Below, in pieces: positions 1 to 9,357 of a DNA stretch of 64,000 bases (position 1 is the stretch's first letter; each line of letters starts with the position of its first letter). The notes beneath the pieces are model-generated. The model was not told where the DNA came from, made no database searches, and worked only from the letters and a program-made list of their open reading frames with translations. Source of the stretch: Candidatus Kinetoplastidibacterium crithidiae. Lineage in GTDB: Bacteria; Pseudomonadota; Gammaproteobacteria; Burkholderiales; Burkholderiaceae_B. Where the stretch lies: assembly GCA_019278155.1 (NCBI GenBank), contig JADMLC010000005.1, forward strand, positions 1-64,000. Direction: 5' to 3'. The position numbers and the translations under genes are program-made.

Positions 1-285
1 GTGACTAGATTAGATTTAATTGATAACTTAGTATCTAAATATCCTGATTTGTCATTGAAGGATGTTGAACATTTAGTTAAAACAATTCTTTCTTCGCTAG
101 AGGATGCACTGAAGTCAGGTAAGAGAATAGAAGTGCGTGGGTTTGGAAGTTTTTCAACTGTTACAAGACGTTCTAGAATCGCTCGTAACCCAAAGTCTGG
201 AAGTCTTGTTATGTTGAAAGAAAGAAAAGTGCCTGTTTTTAAAGCTGGAAAAGAATTGAAAGATAGAGTTAAGCTATCAAAGTAG
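1..285 (+). CDS. ihfB: Integration host factor subunit beta
   Basis: Small DNA-bending protein that works as a heterodimer with IhfA in nucleoid organisation, recombination and transcription. The 94-residue product has the normal family length, with the HU/IHF signature GFGSF at 47-51 and the minor-groove arm motif RNPKSG at 62-67, whose proline intercalates into DNA. It starts with GTG at the very first base of the window, so its upstream signals cannot be seen; the N-terminus MTRLDLI fits the family start. In relatives ihfB follows rpsA. An AT-rich hairpin with a T-run follows the stop. Product is secure; beta rather than alpha or HU is chosen on overall resemblance. Confidence 0.93.
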   Translation: MTRLDLIDNLVSKYPDLSLKDVEHLVKTILSSLEDALKSGKRIEVRGFGSFSTVTRRSRIARNPKSGSLVMLKERKVPVFKAGKELKDRVKLSK

Positions 286-312
286 CATGATTCTGTATAG
301 AATGAAGTTTTT

Positions 313-358
313 AATAAAAACATAGAATTGTTTAAAATATTCTATGTTTTTATTTTTT
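313..358 (+). terminator. Hairpin terminator after ihfB
   Basis: A perfect 16-bp inverted repeat (arms 313-328 and 339-354) encloses a 10-nt loop and runs into a T-rich tail ending at 358. The stem is almost all A:T, unlike classical GC-rich intrinsic terminators, but its position 28 nt after the ihfB stop and the T-tail support termination. Confidence 0.6.
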
Positions 359-444
359 GATAATTAAATTGAAAATATTTTATCAATTTAATTAGATAAC
401 ATCATAATTTGTTTAGAAATTTTAATTTCTAATTATAGGCTGTT

Positions 445-1374
445 ATGAAGACTATGTACGTTACTCATCCTAGTAGTTTAAAGCATGAAATGGGTTGTTT
501 TCATCCAGATTCTCCTGATAGGATATATTCTATCTTTGATCAAATTCTAGCAAGCGGTTTGATATCTTTTGTAAAACAAGGTTATTCTTTCAAAGCCTTA
601 AAGAAGGATATATTAAAAGTTCATTCTTCTAATTATTGGGATTATCTATATAATAATATTCCTTCTAATGGTGAATATTATTATATAGATAATGATACCG
701 TAATGAATTTCTATACGTTTGAAGCTGCATTATATGCAGCTGGTTCTGGTATGTTTGCTATAGATTCCATATTTAGTAATAGCATCAAAAATGCCTTTTG
801 TGCTATCAGACCTCCTGGACATCATGCAAATCATGATAAAGCTATGGGTTCTTGTTTCTTTAACAATGTTGCAATAGCAGCTAAATATGCTTTTGATAAG
901 TATAAGATAAATAGATTAGCAATTGTTGATTTTGATGCTCATCATGGAAATGGTACTGAGGAAATATTTTATGATGATGATCGTGTTTTGATGTGTAGTT
1001 TTTTTCAACATCCATTTTATCCTTATTTAGGAAAACATTCTTTCAAAAAAAACAATATGTGTAATATACCAATAAATGCTTATACAAAAATGAGTAAAAT
1101 TAAAGAAATTGTTAATAATGATTGGGTTCCAGCTATACATAAACATAAACCTGAAATTATATTAATTTCTGCTGGATTTGATGGTCATAAAGAAGATGAT
1201 ATGAGTCAAATTTGTTTAACAGAATATGATTATGCTTGGATAACTAATGTTATTGTTGATTTATCTGAACAATATGCAAATGGACGTATAGTGAGTATAT
1301 TAGAAGGAGGGTATAACTTATCTTCTTTGAGTAGGAGTGTAGTTTTGCATATTCGTGCTTTGGCTAATATATAA
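445..1374 (+). CDS. Histone deacetylase / acetoin utilization family protein
   Basis: Zinc hydrolase of the arginase/deacetylase fold. The motif RPPGHH (122-127) holds the active-site histidine pair, DFDAHHGNG (162-170) supplies zinc ligands, and a later AGFDGHK supplies the second Asp. Bacterial members remove acetyl groups from protein lysines, polyamines or similar amides; the substrate here cannot be read from sequence. At 309 residues it is normal and complete. It stands 24 nt upstream of etfB and may share its transcript. ATG at 445 was taken; an in-frame ATG three codons later is possible. Product family secure, substrate unknown. Confidence 0.88.
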   Translation: MKTMYVTHPSSLKHEMGCFHPDSPDRIYSIFDQILASGLISFVKQGYSFKALKKDILKVHSSNYWDYLYNNIPSNGEYYYIDNDTVMNFYTFEAALYAAGSGMFAIDSIFSNSIKNAFCAIRPPGHHANHDKAMGSCFFNNVAIAAKYAFDKYKINRLAIVDFDAHHGNGTEEIFYDDDRVLMCSFFQHPFYPYLGKHSFKKNNMCNIPINAYTKMSKIKEIVNNDWVPAIHKHKPEIILISAGFDGHKEDDMSQICLTEYDYAWITNVIVDLSEQYANGRIVSILEGGYNLSSLSRSVVLHIRALANI

Positions 1375-1398
1375 TTAAAATAGATTGGGATTCTATTA

Positions 1399-2139
1399 AT
1401 GAAGGTTTTAGTAGCTATAAAAAGTGTTATAGATCATAATGTTACAGTTCAAATTAGAGATGATAATCTAGGTGTTAAAACAGACAATGTAAAAATTTCT
1501 GCTAATCCATTTGATGAAATTGCCTTAGAAGCAGCAATTCAATTAAAAGAAAAAGGTATTGTTTCTGAAATCATTGTTGTTTCTTGTGGTCGTGATTGTA
1601 AAACAGTTTTGCAAAATGCATTAGCAATGGGCGCTGATAGGGCATTTTTTGTCTATTCAAATATTGAATTACAACCATTAGCTGTTGCTAAAATTATAAA
1701 AAAAATGGTTCAAGAAGAAGAACCTCAAATTGTATTTTTAGGAAAGCAGTCTATAGATAATGATTCTTGCCAAACTGGGCAAATATTAGCTGGATTATTA
1801 AATTGGTCTCAGGCAACATTTGCTAGTTGTATAGATTTTATAGATAATAGGGTATTGGTAAATACTGAAGTTGATTTTGGGTCAAAATTAATTTCTGTAA
1901 AATTACCAACTGTTATTACCACAGATCTGAATCTCAACCAACCTAGATATATTTCTTTACAAAATTTAATTAAAGCAAAAAAGAAAAAGATTGAATTAAT
2001 TAATGCAGAAGAAATATCAAATGAAATCAAAGCAAGAATAATTACATTAAATATAAAAGAAGAGAAAAAAGATAAAAAAACGGTATTTTTTAATAGTATA
2101 GATATTTTATTAAATAAACTTAAAAATGAATTAATATGA
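1399..2139 (+). CDS. etfB: Electron transfer flavoprotein subunit beta
   Basis: Beta subunit of the soluble FAD/AMP-containing flavoprotein that carries electrons from acyl-CoA and related dehydrogenases towards the quinone pool through ETF-ubiquinone oxidoreductase. The 246-residue product starts MKVLVAIKSVIDHN as usual and keeps the AANPFDE-like segment (here SANPFDEIALE) and an ALAMGADRA loop involved in nucleotide binding. Its stop overlaps the etfA start by 4 nt, so the two are translationally coupled. No dehydrogenase or ETF-QO gene is in this window, so its electron donors are not visible. Confidence 0.95.
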   Translation: MKVLVAIKSVIDHNVTVQIRDDNLGVKTDNVKISANPFDEIALEAAIQLKEKGIVSEIIVVSCGRDCKTVLQNALAMGADRAFFVYSNIELQPLAVAKIIKKMVQEEEPQIVFLGKQSIDNDSCQTGQILAGLLNWSQATFASCIDFIDNRVLVNTEVDFGSKLISVKLPTVITTDLNLNQPRYISLQNLIKAKKKKIELINAEEISNEIKARIITLNIKEEKKDKKTVFFNSIDILLNKLKNELI

Positions 2140-3080
2140 TATTAATAGTTCCTGATCATAATAATTGTTCTCTTGATACGTCTATTCTCAATCTTTTAGA
2201 AGCTGCTCTAAAATTAGGATTAGAAGAAGAGATACATATATTGATAATCGGATATAATTTAGACAGTGTTATAAAAGAAGCTTCTACTATATCTAATCAT
2301 ATAGCAAAGATAATGGTGGTTGATGCATTTTATTTTGGAGATTTTTTAGTAGAAAATCATGCTTTGCAAATTTCTAAATTAGTTAGCAATTATTCTTATG
2401 TTATTTTTTCTAATTCTTCTTTTTCAAAAAGCATTGCTCCCAGATTAGCTGGTATTTTAGATATTGCCCCGATATCTGAAGTTTCTGAGATTATTTCCAA
2501 GGATGTTTTCGTACGTTTCATATACACAGGTAATTTTATAGAAACTGTTTTATGTAATGAAAATATAAAAATTCTTACGATAAAAACATCATTTTTTGCT
2601 GCTAAAAGTTGTGATTCGATAAATTATGATGTTTTAGTAGAGAATATTCCTCCAATAGATAATCTAGGTTTATCTATTTTAATAGATGAGAAAATAAATT
2701 TAACAGGTCGTCCTGATTTGTCAAAAGCTAATATTGTAGTAGCAGGTGGTCGTGCACTAGGTAGTAAAGAAAATTTTGATATTTTGATAGGTGGCTTAGC
2801 TGATAAATTAGGAGCAGCGGTTGGTGCATCTCGTGCTGCTGTTGATGCCGGTTATGCTTCTAATGATTTGCAAATAGGTCAAACAGGAAAAAGCATTGCA
2901 CCAAAATTGTATATAGCTATAGGTATATCAGGTGCTGCACAACATATTGCTGGTGTTTGTAATGCAGGCATGGTTATATCAATAAATAATGATAGAGATG
3001 CTCCTATTTTTCAATTTTCTGACTATGGAATGGTAGGAAATCTTTTTGATATTGTGCCACAGTTAATAAAATTACTGTAA
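2136..3080 (+). CDS. etfA: Electron transfer flavoprotein subunit alpha
   Basis: Partner of EtfB; its C-terminal domain binds the redox-active FAD. The 314-residue protein has a fairly divergent N-terminal domain and a well conserved C-terminal FAD domain: VAGGRALGSKENF near residue 203, GAAVGASRAAVDAGY near 230, QIGQTGKSIAPKLYIAIGISGA near 250 and the final DIVPQLIKLL. The start codon lies inside the end of etfB (4-nt overlap). The divergent N-terminus beside a strict FAD domain suggests relaxed selection on the shared interface but a working flavoprotein. Confidence 0.95.
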   Translation: MILIVPDHNNCSLDTSILNLLEAALKLGLEEEIHILIIGYNLDSVIKEASTISNHIAKIMVVDAFYFGDFLVENHALQISKLVSNYSYVIFSNSSFSKSIAPRLAGILDIAPISEVSEIISKDVFVRFIYTGNFIETVLCNENIKILTIKTSFFAAKSCDSINYDVLVENIPPIDNLGLSILIDEKINLTGRPDLSKANIVVAGGRALGSKENFDILIGGLADKLGAAVGASRAAVDAGYASNDLQIGQTGKSIAPKLYIAIGISGAAQHIAGVCNAGMVISINNDRDAPIFQFSDYGMVGNLFDIVPQLIKLL

Positions 3081-3201
3081 TGACACTGGATTTATTGAAT
3101 AAAGTAAATTATAATCCTTTATTGTTTAATAATATCATCCTCTGGTTCTAGTTAAAAATATATTTTATAAAAATCGAATGAATGATGATTTTGGAGTATT
3201 T

Positions 3202-3573
3202 ATGAATTTAATTGCGATTTTAGAAAAAGAAGAAATTTCTCGTTTAAGTAGTCCTAAGAAAAATTTTGATTTTTTTCCAGGAGACACGGTTTCTGTTAGC
3301 GTGAATGTAGTAGAAGGATCACGTAAAAGGATTCAGATATATGAAGGTGTTGTAATAGCTAAAAGAAGTAAGGGTCTTAATTCTTCTTTTATTGTTAGGA
3401 AAATTTCTTCAGGCGAGGCCGTTGAAAGAACCTTTCAGTTTTATTCTCCTCAAATAGAAGCCATAGAGGTGAAAAGAATGGGTAGTGTTCGCAGAGCTAA
3501 ATTATATTATCTTAGATCTAGATTTGGACGTTCAGCTCGAATTAAAGAAAAACTAGTCTTTAAGAAAAAATAG
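3202..3573 (+). CDS. rplS: 50S ribosomal protein L19
   Basis: L19 sits at the 30S-50S interface. The conserved core [29 protein letters not shown] and [16 protein letters not shown] is complete. An upstream in-frame ATG at 3178 would add eight residues, but the ATG at 3202 gives the family N-terminus ([12 protein letters not shown]) and has GGAG at 3193-3196 in front, so 3202 is preferred (123 residues). In most relatives rplS closes the rpsP-rimM-trmD operon; here it stands alone between etfA and rsgA while the other three genes lie about 25 kb away. Confidence 0.95.
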   Translation: MNLIAILEKEEISRLSSPKKNFDFFPGDTVSVSVNVVEGSRKRIQIYEGVVIAKRSKGLNSSFIVRKISSGEAVERTFQFYSPQIEAIEVKRMGSVRRAKLYYLRSRFGRSARIKEKLVFKKK

Positions 3574-3578
3574 TATTG

Positions 3579-4481
3579 TTATAGTTTTTTGTTCTCTTGA
3601 TATTCTTTAATAATTTTTTTATATAAAGAATATCTTGTTTTTTTTATTCTATTGTCTGTTACTGCTTGTATTACTCCACAAAATGGTTCGTGATAATGCG
3701 TGCAATTGTAAAATTGACATTCATCAATAAAATTCTTAAATTCAGGAAATCCATTATCAATTTCATTTAACTTAATGTGTCCAATTGAGAATTCTTGAAT
3801 TCCAGGAGAATCTATAATGAAGCTATTTTCAAAATTTAGTTTGTATATTTTTGTATAACTTGTAGTATGTCTTCCTGTTCCTAGATGTTTAGAATATTCA
3901 TTTGTAGCTGCATTTGCAGATGGTACTAATCTATTGATAATAGTAGATTTACCCATACCACTTTGTCCAACTAATAACGTAGTCCTATTATTTAGAATAG
4001 GCATTAGTTTATTATTTATATCTTGATTGTTTAAGTATTTTGCACTTAGAGTGATTATTTTTATTTCTTCTGGTTTGACAGCATTAATTTTTTCAATACT
4101 TTTTGATAGATCTTCTTTTAAATCATCTTTATTCAAAACTATTGTTACATCTATTTTTGATCTAAATGATTCTAATATTATGTTAGCTATTGTTTCTGTA
4201 GAAAATTCTGGTTTAGTAGCAACTATAATAATTACATGATCTATGTTTGCTGCCAATTTTTTTATCTTATTTTTATCAGAACGATAAAAAATATTTCTTC
4301 TGTCTAAGATGTTTACTATGCAGTTTTTATCATAAGATTCTTGAGTTACTTTTACCCAGTCACCTATAGTTGCATCATTTTTTTTTCCTTTGATATAACA
4401 CTTATATAAACAATTATCTGACTCTACTATGTAATACTGCTTATGAAATTCAACAACTCGACCAATAATGTTATTTTTCAT
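3579..4481 (-). CDS. rsgA: Ribosome small subunit-dependent GTPase RsgA
   Basis: Circularly permuted GTPase (YjeQ) that helps the final maturation of the 30S subunit. It has an N-terminal OB-fold, then G motifs in permuted order: NKDD (G4), LSAK (G5), GQSGMGKST (G1 P-loop, near residue 172) and DSPGIQEF (G3). The C-terminal zinc knuckle is present (C-x5-C then histidines and a further Cys in ECQFYNCTHYHEPFCG). At 300 residues it is full length. It is convergent with rplS, with only 5 nt between the two stops, and divergent from orn. Confidence 0.95.
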   Translation of the reverse strand: MKNNIIGRVVEFHKQYYIVESDNCLYKCYIKGKKNDATIGDWVKVTQESYDKNCIVNILDRRNIFYRSDKNKIKKLAANIDHVIIIVATKPEFSTETIANIILESFRSKIDVTIVLNKDDLKEDLSKSIEKINAVKPEEIKIITLSAKYLNNQDINNKLMPILNNRTTLLVGQSGMGKSTIINRLVPSANAATNEYSKHLGTGRHTTSYTKIYKLNFENSFIIDSPGIQEFSIGHIKLNEIDNGFPEFKNFIDECQFYNCTHYHEPFCGVIQAVTDNRIKKTRYSLYKKIIKEYQENKKL

Positions 4482-4572
4482 ATATATTAATATTTTGATT
4501 GTTTTGTAGTAGACTTACTTGAAGTATAGTGAATTATTAATGCTAAATTAAAACTAATTACTTAGATAATAT

Positions 4573-5118
4573 ATGAAAAATTTAAAAGATGATAGATTGG
4601 TTTGGGTTGATATGGAAATGAGTGGTTTGGATCTATATAAGGAACGCATACTAGAAATTGCAGTTTTAATTACTGATCATAATCTGGATATTATTTCTAA
4701 AGGACCTGTATTGGTTATAAAACAGAATAACAATATACTGGATGCTATGGATAAATGGAATACTTCTGTTCATAACAGAAGTGGTTTAGTTGATAAGGTC
4801 AAGAAATCTGAATTAAATGAAAATGAAGCTGAAATAATTATATTAGATTTTTTAAAAAAATATGTCATTGCAAACACGTCTCCTTTGTGTGGGAACACAA
4901 TACATCAAGATCGTAATTTTATGAAATTATATATGCCTAATTTAGAAAATTTTTTTCATTACCGTAATATAGATGTCAGTTCTATAAAAGAAGTTGTTCA
5001 TAGATGGTATCCCAGTACAAAATTTAAATTTATTAAACAGAATAAACATGAGGCATTAGCCGATATTTATGAGTCTGTAGAAGAGTTAAAATTTTATAAA
5101 AAACATTTCTTTATTTAA
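4573..5118 (+). CDS. orn: Oligoribonuclease
   Basis: DEDDh 3'-5' exonuclease that finishes RNA decay by degrading 2-5 nt oligoribonucleotides, usually essential in this group. The 181-residue length is normal. Metal ligands are visible: DMEMSGLD near residue 13 with RILEIA, and the later H and D of NKHEALADI. The gene is divergent from rsgA, a pairing conserved in betaproteobacteria. Its last 8 nt overlap the end of the convergent MATE gene. Confidence 0.95.
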   Translation: MKNLKDDRLVWVDMEMSGLDLYKERILEIAVLITDHNLDIISKGPVLVIKQNNNILDAMDKWNTSVHNRSGLVDKVKKSELNENEAEIIILDFLKKYVIANTSPLCGNTIHQDRNFMKLYMPNLENFFHYRNIDVSSIKEVVHRWYPSTKFKFIKQNKHEALADIYESVEELKFYKKHFFI

Positions 5119-6520
5119 AAAGGTTAATTTTATTATTAGCGTAGTCTTTTGTAATTCTAAAATATATAATATATAGAAAAAATGATGATAGAATCATTCC
5201 TATTGTTGATAATAACCATAAACTACTTACTGCAATATATGATTCTGGTGCAATAATTTTATGGATATGTTCGAAATAATTAACTCCTGTTCCAAAACCA
5301 AAATACCATCCTCCACCTAACCCTATAGCTCCCAAAGATATTAGTTGGGTAATAAATGGTATAGTGCTTATTTTATAAGCTCTTAGTAGGTATGAATTGA
5401 AGCATTGAATAGAATCAAATATATGAAATAAAGGCAATACTATCATAATAAGATTTAGGATAGTACCTTTTATCAAAGTATCATTAGTATATATATATAT
5501 TATGTTTTCTTTATTTGAAAAAATAAGTATTGCAACTATCAGAGATAGAAGAATAGTTAATTTTAATCCTAAATTTCCTATTTCTTTAGCTAGCTTATAA
5601 TTTTCTGCTCCAATTGCTTGTGCCACAGCTGAAGATGTGGCTATTCCTAACGCAATTGGAAATACATATGTTACTCCCGCTATATTTGCAATGATTTGGT
5701 GCCCACCAATTGCTACAAGTCCTTCTTGTGCAACTAAGATTGCCATGGATGTAAATGTTAGTACTTCCACTAAATAAGAACCGCTCATTGGTAGACCAAT
5801 TTTTAGTAGTTCTTTAATTTCTGTTAATTTTGGTTTATATATTGTTAGTTTAAATTTAGCAAAGAAAACATCTGTTTTTATAAAGTAAAAAGCAAGTATA
5901 AGATTTAGCCAGGTTACTATGACAGTTGATAATGCTGCTCCAGTTGCACCCATCTTTGGAATATAACTATATCCGAATATAAATATAAAATTAAATATAA
6001 TTTTAAGAATTACAGATAATATACTTATAAGCATTAATTTTTTAAACCTAGATAATGAAGCGCATAAATTATATATAGTTCGGAAAATTAATGATGCTGG
6101 CAAAGCAAATGTTAATATATTTAGATAAGAAGTTATATTCGAATAAACATTCTCATCCATATTTTCAAAAAAACTAAACCATATATTTGGAAAATATAGA
6201 AATATAGAGCCTACAAAAGATAATAAAATTGCAATCCAAACTCCTTGAGACCAATAAACACCTATTGCTTCGTATTCTTTTTTACCAAAATTATTAGCTA
6301 TGATAGGTATTAAGGAATTTATAACTCCTATTAAACTTACAAATACTGTTACATATATAGAGCTTGATAATGCAACAACTGCTAAGTCTTCTTTGCTTGA
6401 GTGCCCACTCATAATTGTGTCAATCAAACCATAAGATACGGAGACAATTTGGGTGATTAATATTGGCCAAAATTGACCTAATATTTTTTTAAATATAGTT
6501 CTTTTTTTTTCTGTAATCAT
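5111..6520 (-). CDS. MATE family efflux transporter
   Basis: A 469-residue inner-membrane protein with about twelve hydrophobic helices in two similar halves, typical of multidrug and toxic-compound extrusion transporters of the NorM type. The N-terminal half has the family-typical ITQIVSVSYGLIDTIMSGH segment and a conserved FPIALGIATSSAVAQAIGAE block in the second half. MATE pumps export drugs or metabolites in exchange for Na+ or H+. Substrate cannot be told. It ends 8 nt inside orn on the other strand. Retention of an exporter in a reduced genome may reflect metabolite exchange with a host (inference). Confidence 0.88.
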   Translation of the reverse strand: MITEKKRTIFKKILGQFWPILITQIVSVSYGLIDTIMSGHSSKEDLAVVALSSSIYVTVFVSLIGVINSLIPIIANNFGKKEYEAIGVYWSQGVWIAILLSFVGSIFLYFPNIWFSFFENMDENVYSNITSYLNILTFALPASLIFRTIYNLCASLSRFKKLMLISILSVILKIIFNFIFIFGYSYIPKMGATGAALSTVIVTWLNLILAFYFIKTDVFFAKFKLTIYKPKLTEIKELLKIGLPMSGSYLVEVLTFTSMAILVAQEGLVAIGGHQIIANIAGVTYVFPIALGIATSSAVAQAIGAENYKLAKEIGNLGLKLTILLSLIVAILIFSNKENIIYIYTNDTLIKGTILNLIMIVLPLFHIFDSIQCFNSYLLRAYKISTIPFITQLISLGAIGLGGGWYFGFGTGVNYFEHIHKIIAPESYIAVSSLWLLSTIGMILSSFFLYIIYFRITKDYANNKINLFK

Positions 6521-6710
6521 GTTTTCTTGTTTAGTTAATAATTTACAAGTATAAAATTTATTCCTATATTTTCTTATGGTGAGAAAGAAGCTATTTTTAT
6601 GATTTTGCTTTTTTAAGGGGCATTTTTATTTTGAATGTTTCTGCCTATATATGTCATGTTGATTTTGTAACATATACATATAAAAACAATTGTATCTAAA
6701 TACTATTAAG

Positions 6711-6768
6711 AAAAAAAATTTACCTAAAATATTCAATTGTCAAATATCGATATAGTCTAGGTAAATTT
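6711..6768 (-). terminator. Terminator of rpmE2
   Basis: Read on the minus strand, an 11-bp repeat (arms 6758-6768 and 6716-6726) encloses a roughly 31-nt AT-rich loop and continues into a run of eight T. It lies 9 nt beyond the rpmE2 stop. The long loop weakens the case; the position and T-run support it. Confidence 0.5.
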
Positions 6769-6777
6769 GTAGTGTTT

Positions 6778-7041
6778 TTATTGCTTATTTTTAGGCGTAG
6801 AAGTACGAGAAAAACGTGCTCTGAATTTTTCAACTCTGCCTGTTTCCACTAATCTAGTTTGTGCTCCTGTATAAAATGGATGTGATTTTGAAGTAACATC
6901 ACATTTAAACAAAGGGTACTCATTGCCTTCTATCTTAATGGATTCTCTAGTTTGCACAGTTGATCTAACCATGAATTTATGATCAGTTTGTACATCTAGA
7001 AAAACAACCTCACGATATTCTGGGTGTATATTTGGTTTCAT
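6778..7041 (-). CDS. rpmE2: 50S ribosomal protein L31 type B
   Basis: The 87-residue product begins MKPNIHPEYREVVF and carries SKSHPFYTGAQ, the signature of the longer L31 variant. It has one cysteine only and no CxxC, so it is the zinc-independent (C-) form. In many proteobacteria an L31 gene stands next to rho; here rho is about 15 kb away. It appears monocistronic, ending in its own terminator. Confidence 0.95.
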   Translation of the reverse strand: MKPNIHPEYREVVFLDVQTDHKFMVRSTVQTRESIKIEGNEYPLFKCDVTSKSHPFYTGAQTRLVETGRVEKFRARFSRTSTPKNKQ

Positions 7042-7294
7042 AATAAGCTAATTCCAATCATCATTATAATTATTGAATAAAACAACATTGTAATGCTATT
7101 GTTTTTGTAATGCCATATTTCATTATAGATAACTTATATTTGATTGTTTGAATACAACTTATGTTTTACTAAATAAATAAGATGATGGTTCTAATCAAAC
7201 ATTACTAGAGTCAATAAACTATGTAGAGTTGTATTATTCTATGGTTACCTATATGATTACAGCCGATTATTCATATATAGAAATAAATTTTATT

Positions 7295-7370
7295 TGGTGC
7301 CGATAAGAGGAGTCGAACCTCTGACCTTCGCATTACGAATGCGCTGCTCTACCATCTAAGCTATACCGGC
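7295..7370 (-). tRNA. tRNA-Thr(CGT)
   Basis: A 76-nt cloverleaf read on the minus strand. The acceptor stem GCCGGTA pairs with TATCGGC (one G:T), discriminator A, and CCA is encoded. The anticodon loop TTCGTAA gives CGT (codon ACG), and the T-arm contains GGTTCGACTCC. The first pair of the anticodon stem (G-A) is mismatched. Its promoter must lie to the right, in 7371-7705. Confidence 0.93.
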
Positions 7371-7705
7371 ATGTTATATATCTTATGTTGTGTTTCTTTG
7401 CAAGAAACATTATTGTATAATAATGTTTATTTAAAATTAATCAATATTTTTACTACCTATTTACATATTTTCTTTATATAGTGTAAACTTAAACAAGTAT
7501 TTCTATACAATTTTTTGTATTTGTTTATGATTTATGTCGTCTAATAACATATTTTTAGATGACAGTGTCAACAATTTATTTGTTAATATCTTTCTTTTAT
7601 TCGATCCTGAAGTTTTCTAGTTTTATATTTTAAAATAAAATTTATTTGGGAATATCTACTGCTATTAGTAAACCTTCCAGGAATTTATGGTTTGGAGTTG
7701 TCTAG
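7371..7705. other. Non-coding gap between tRNA-Thr and rluB
   Basis: These 335 bases separate the divergent tRNA-Thr and rluB and should hold both promoters. I see no gene. On the minus strand TTGATT (7444-7439) and TATACA (7419-7414), 19 nt apart, are a weak promoter candidate for the tRNA. The region also holds two overlapping hairpins (7391-7427) and a further imperfect 10-bp repeat (7535-7544 with 7555-7564). In many relatives scpB lies upstream of rluB; no trace of it is recognisable. Confidence 0.5.
7391..7427. repeat. Two overlapping, mutually exclusive hairpins
   Basis: Hairpin one has 8-bp arms 7391-7398 and 7402-7409 with a 3-nt loop. Hairpin two has 9-bp arms 7406-7414 and 7419-7427 with a 4-nt loop. 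They share bases 7406-7409, so only one can form at a time. Both are exact on the bases. Function unknown. Confidence 0.6.
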
Positions 7706-9175
7706 GTGACTAATAATAAAACTACACCAAGAAGCAGTATTTGTAATGGTGACAAGTTGTCAGAATCAGATTGTGAGTGCGAAAATAAAGTGAATTTGTC
7801 GCGTAACAAAGGATGTAAACTGCGCACTCCATTTAGGCGGCATAGAGATAATCTTAGTGATTCTATTGAACATGGAGTTGCCACTAATCAATCTGTTAAC
7901 GATGTCGATAGTTTAGATTTTTCTTTTTTAGAAAAATCTGACCATATTGTGAATAAATTAAAGCGATCTTTAAATAACAATGATTTTAATCCTAAACTAC
8001 ATAAAGTTCTTGCGGAATTAGGAATTGGATCTAGAAGGGAAATGGAAGATCTAATAATTGCTGGTAGAATATCAGTTAATGGGGCTCCAGCTCATATTGG
8101 TCAAAGGGTAAAACCAAGTGATCTTATTCGTCTAAATGGAAAATTAATTCGTAGAGCCAATTCCCGTAAATCTCCACGAATTTTGATATATCATAAACCT
8201 TCTGGAGAAATAGTAAGTAATAAAGATCCTCAAGGTAGAGAAAGTGTTTTTGTTCATCTTCCTAAAATGGAATTAGGTAGATGGATATCTGTTGGTAGAT
8301 TAGATATAAACACAGAGGGACTTCTTATTTTTACGACTTCTGGGGATTTAGCAAATTATTTTATGCATCCAAGATATAATTTTGAGCGTGAGTATGCAGT
8401 AAGAATCGTCGGTGAACTTACAGATTTACAAAGAAAGTCTTTGAAAGAAGGAGTCTCATTAGATGATGGTATTGCACGTTTTGAATCATTAGAATCTTTA
8501 GGTGGTGAATCAACAAATCGTTGGTATAAGGTTGTTATAAAGGAGGGCAGAAATCGCGAAGTTAGGAGAATGTTTGAGCATATAGGTATTATGGTAAGTA
8601 GATTAATTAGAGTGAGATATGGTGATATATCATTACCACGTAATTTACGCCGTGGTAATTACTATGAATTTGATGATTCATCTGTAATGGCAATTATGCT
8701 TAAGAGTGGATTTTCAAATACAAAAGACCTTATAAGTTCTTCAAAATATACCAATATTAGAGAACCTAACACTAAGGTTGACTTGTCCAAGAAAAACAAA
8801 ATTAATTCTCGTCCTGCATATCAAAAAGAATCCAAAATATCAAAGCATAATAGTAATTATTCTAATAATTATCCAATTAATAAGAATATTGTAAATGATA
8901 AAAATAATGAAATTAATGGTATGTCAAGCAACTTTTCTTCAGTTAAAAATTCTTTTCCTAAATCTATTTCTCATAGAATCCATGACAACAAAGTTGTTTT
9001 TAAAAAGAATAACAAGCTAAATTCCTCTAATAGAAATAATGATGCTTTTTCTAAAAGAAAAAACAACGTAGTTAATACAAGTGTTAATCCTAATGATGAC
9101 TGGCAACCTAGTAGTCCAAGTGCTCATGAGTCTAATCTGGGGATCCTTAGCAGGAAAAGAAGACATTTTAATTGA
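7706..9175 (+). CDS. rluB: 23S rRNA pseudouridine synthase, RluB type
   Basis: Forms a pseudouridine in helix 80 of 23S rRNA (position 2605 in E. coli for RluB). The start is GTG at 7706 with GGAG at 7694-7697. After about 90 polar residues comes an S4 RNA-binding domain ([20 protein letters not shown] onward), then the catalytic domain with [20 protein letters not shown], whose Asp is the nucleophile, and [15 protein letters not shown]. Residues after about 340 are a basic Asn/Ser/Lys tail. At 489 residues it is much longer than E. coli RluB (291); the extra length is all low-complexity. It heads the rimP-nusA-infB block. Confidence 0.9.
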   Translation: MTNNKTTPRSSICNGDKLSESDCECENKVNLSRNKGCKLRTPFRRHRDNLSDSIEHGVATNQSVNDVDSLDFSFLEKSDHIVNKLKRSLNNNDFNPKLHKVLAELGIGSRREMEDLIIAGRISVNGAPAHIGQRVKPSDLIRLNGKLIRRANSRKSPRILIYHKPSGEIVSNKDPQGRESVFVHLPKMELGRWISVGRLDINTEGLLIFTTSGDLANYFMHPRYNFEREYAVRIVGELTDLQRKSLKEGVSLDDGIARFESLESLGGESTNRWYKVVIKEGRNREVRRMFEHIGIMVSRLIRVRYGDISLPRNLRRGNYYEFDDSSVMAIMLKSGFSNTKDLISSSKYTNIREPNTKVDLSKKNKINSRPAYQKESKISKHNSNYSNNYPINKNIVNDKNNEINGMSSNFSSVKNSFPKSISHRIHDNKVVFKKNNKLNSSNRNNDAFSKRKNNVVNTSVNPNDDWQPSSPSAHESNLGILSRKRRHFN

Positions 9176-9357
9176 TTTTTTGTATACTTCTATACTTGTA
9201 GTATGATTTTAATTAAATGTCTGTTAAAATTGCCAATTAGGCACTGATTTATCATAAATTCGTGATACTGTTCGATTGTCGTATTCAGCTTCTTTGAGTT
9301 GAACTAGATTTTTTGTTTTTATCTTTATTGGATTTTATCCATTTATAACTTTTATAT

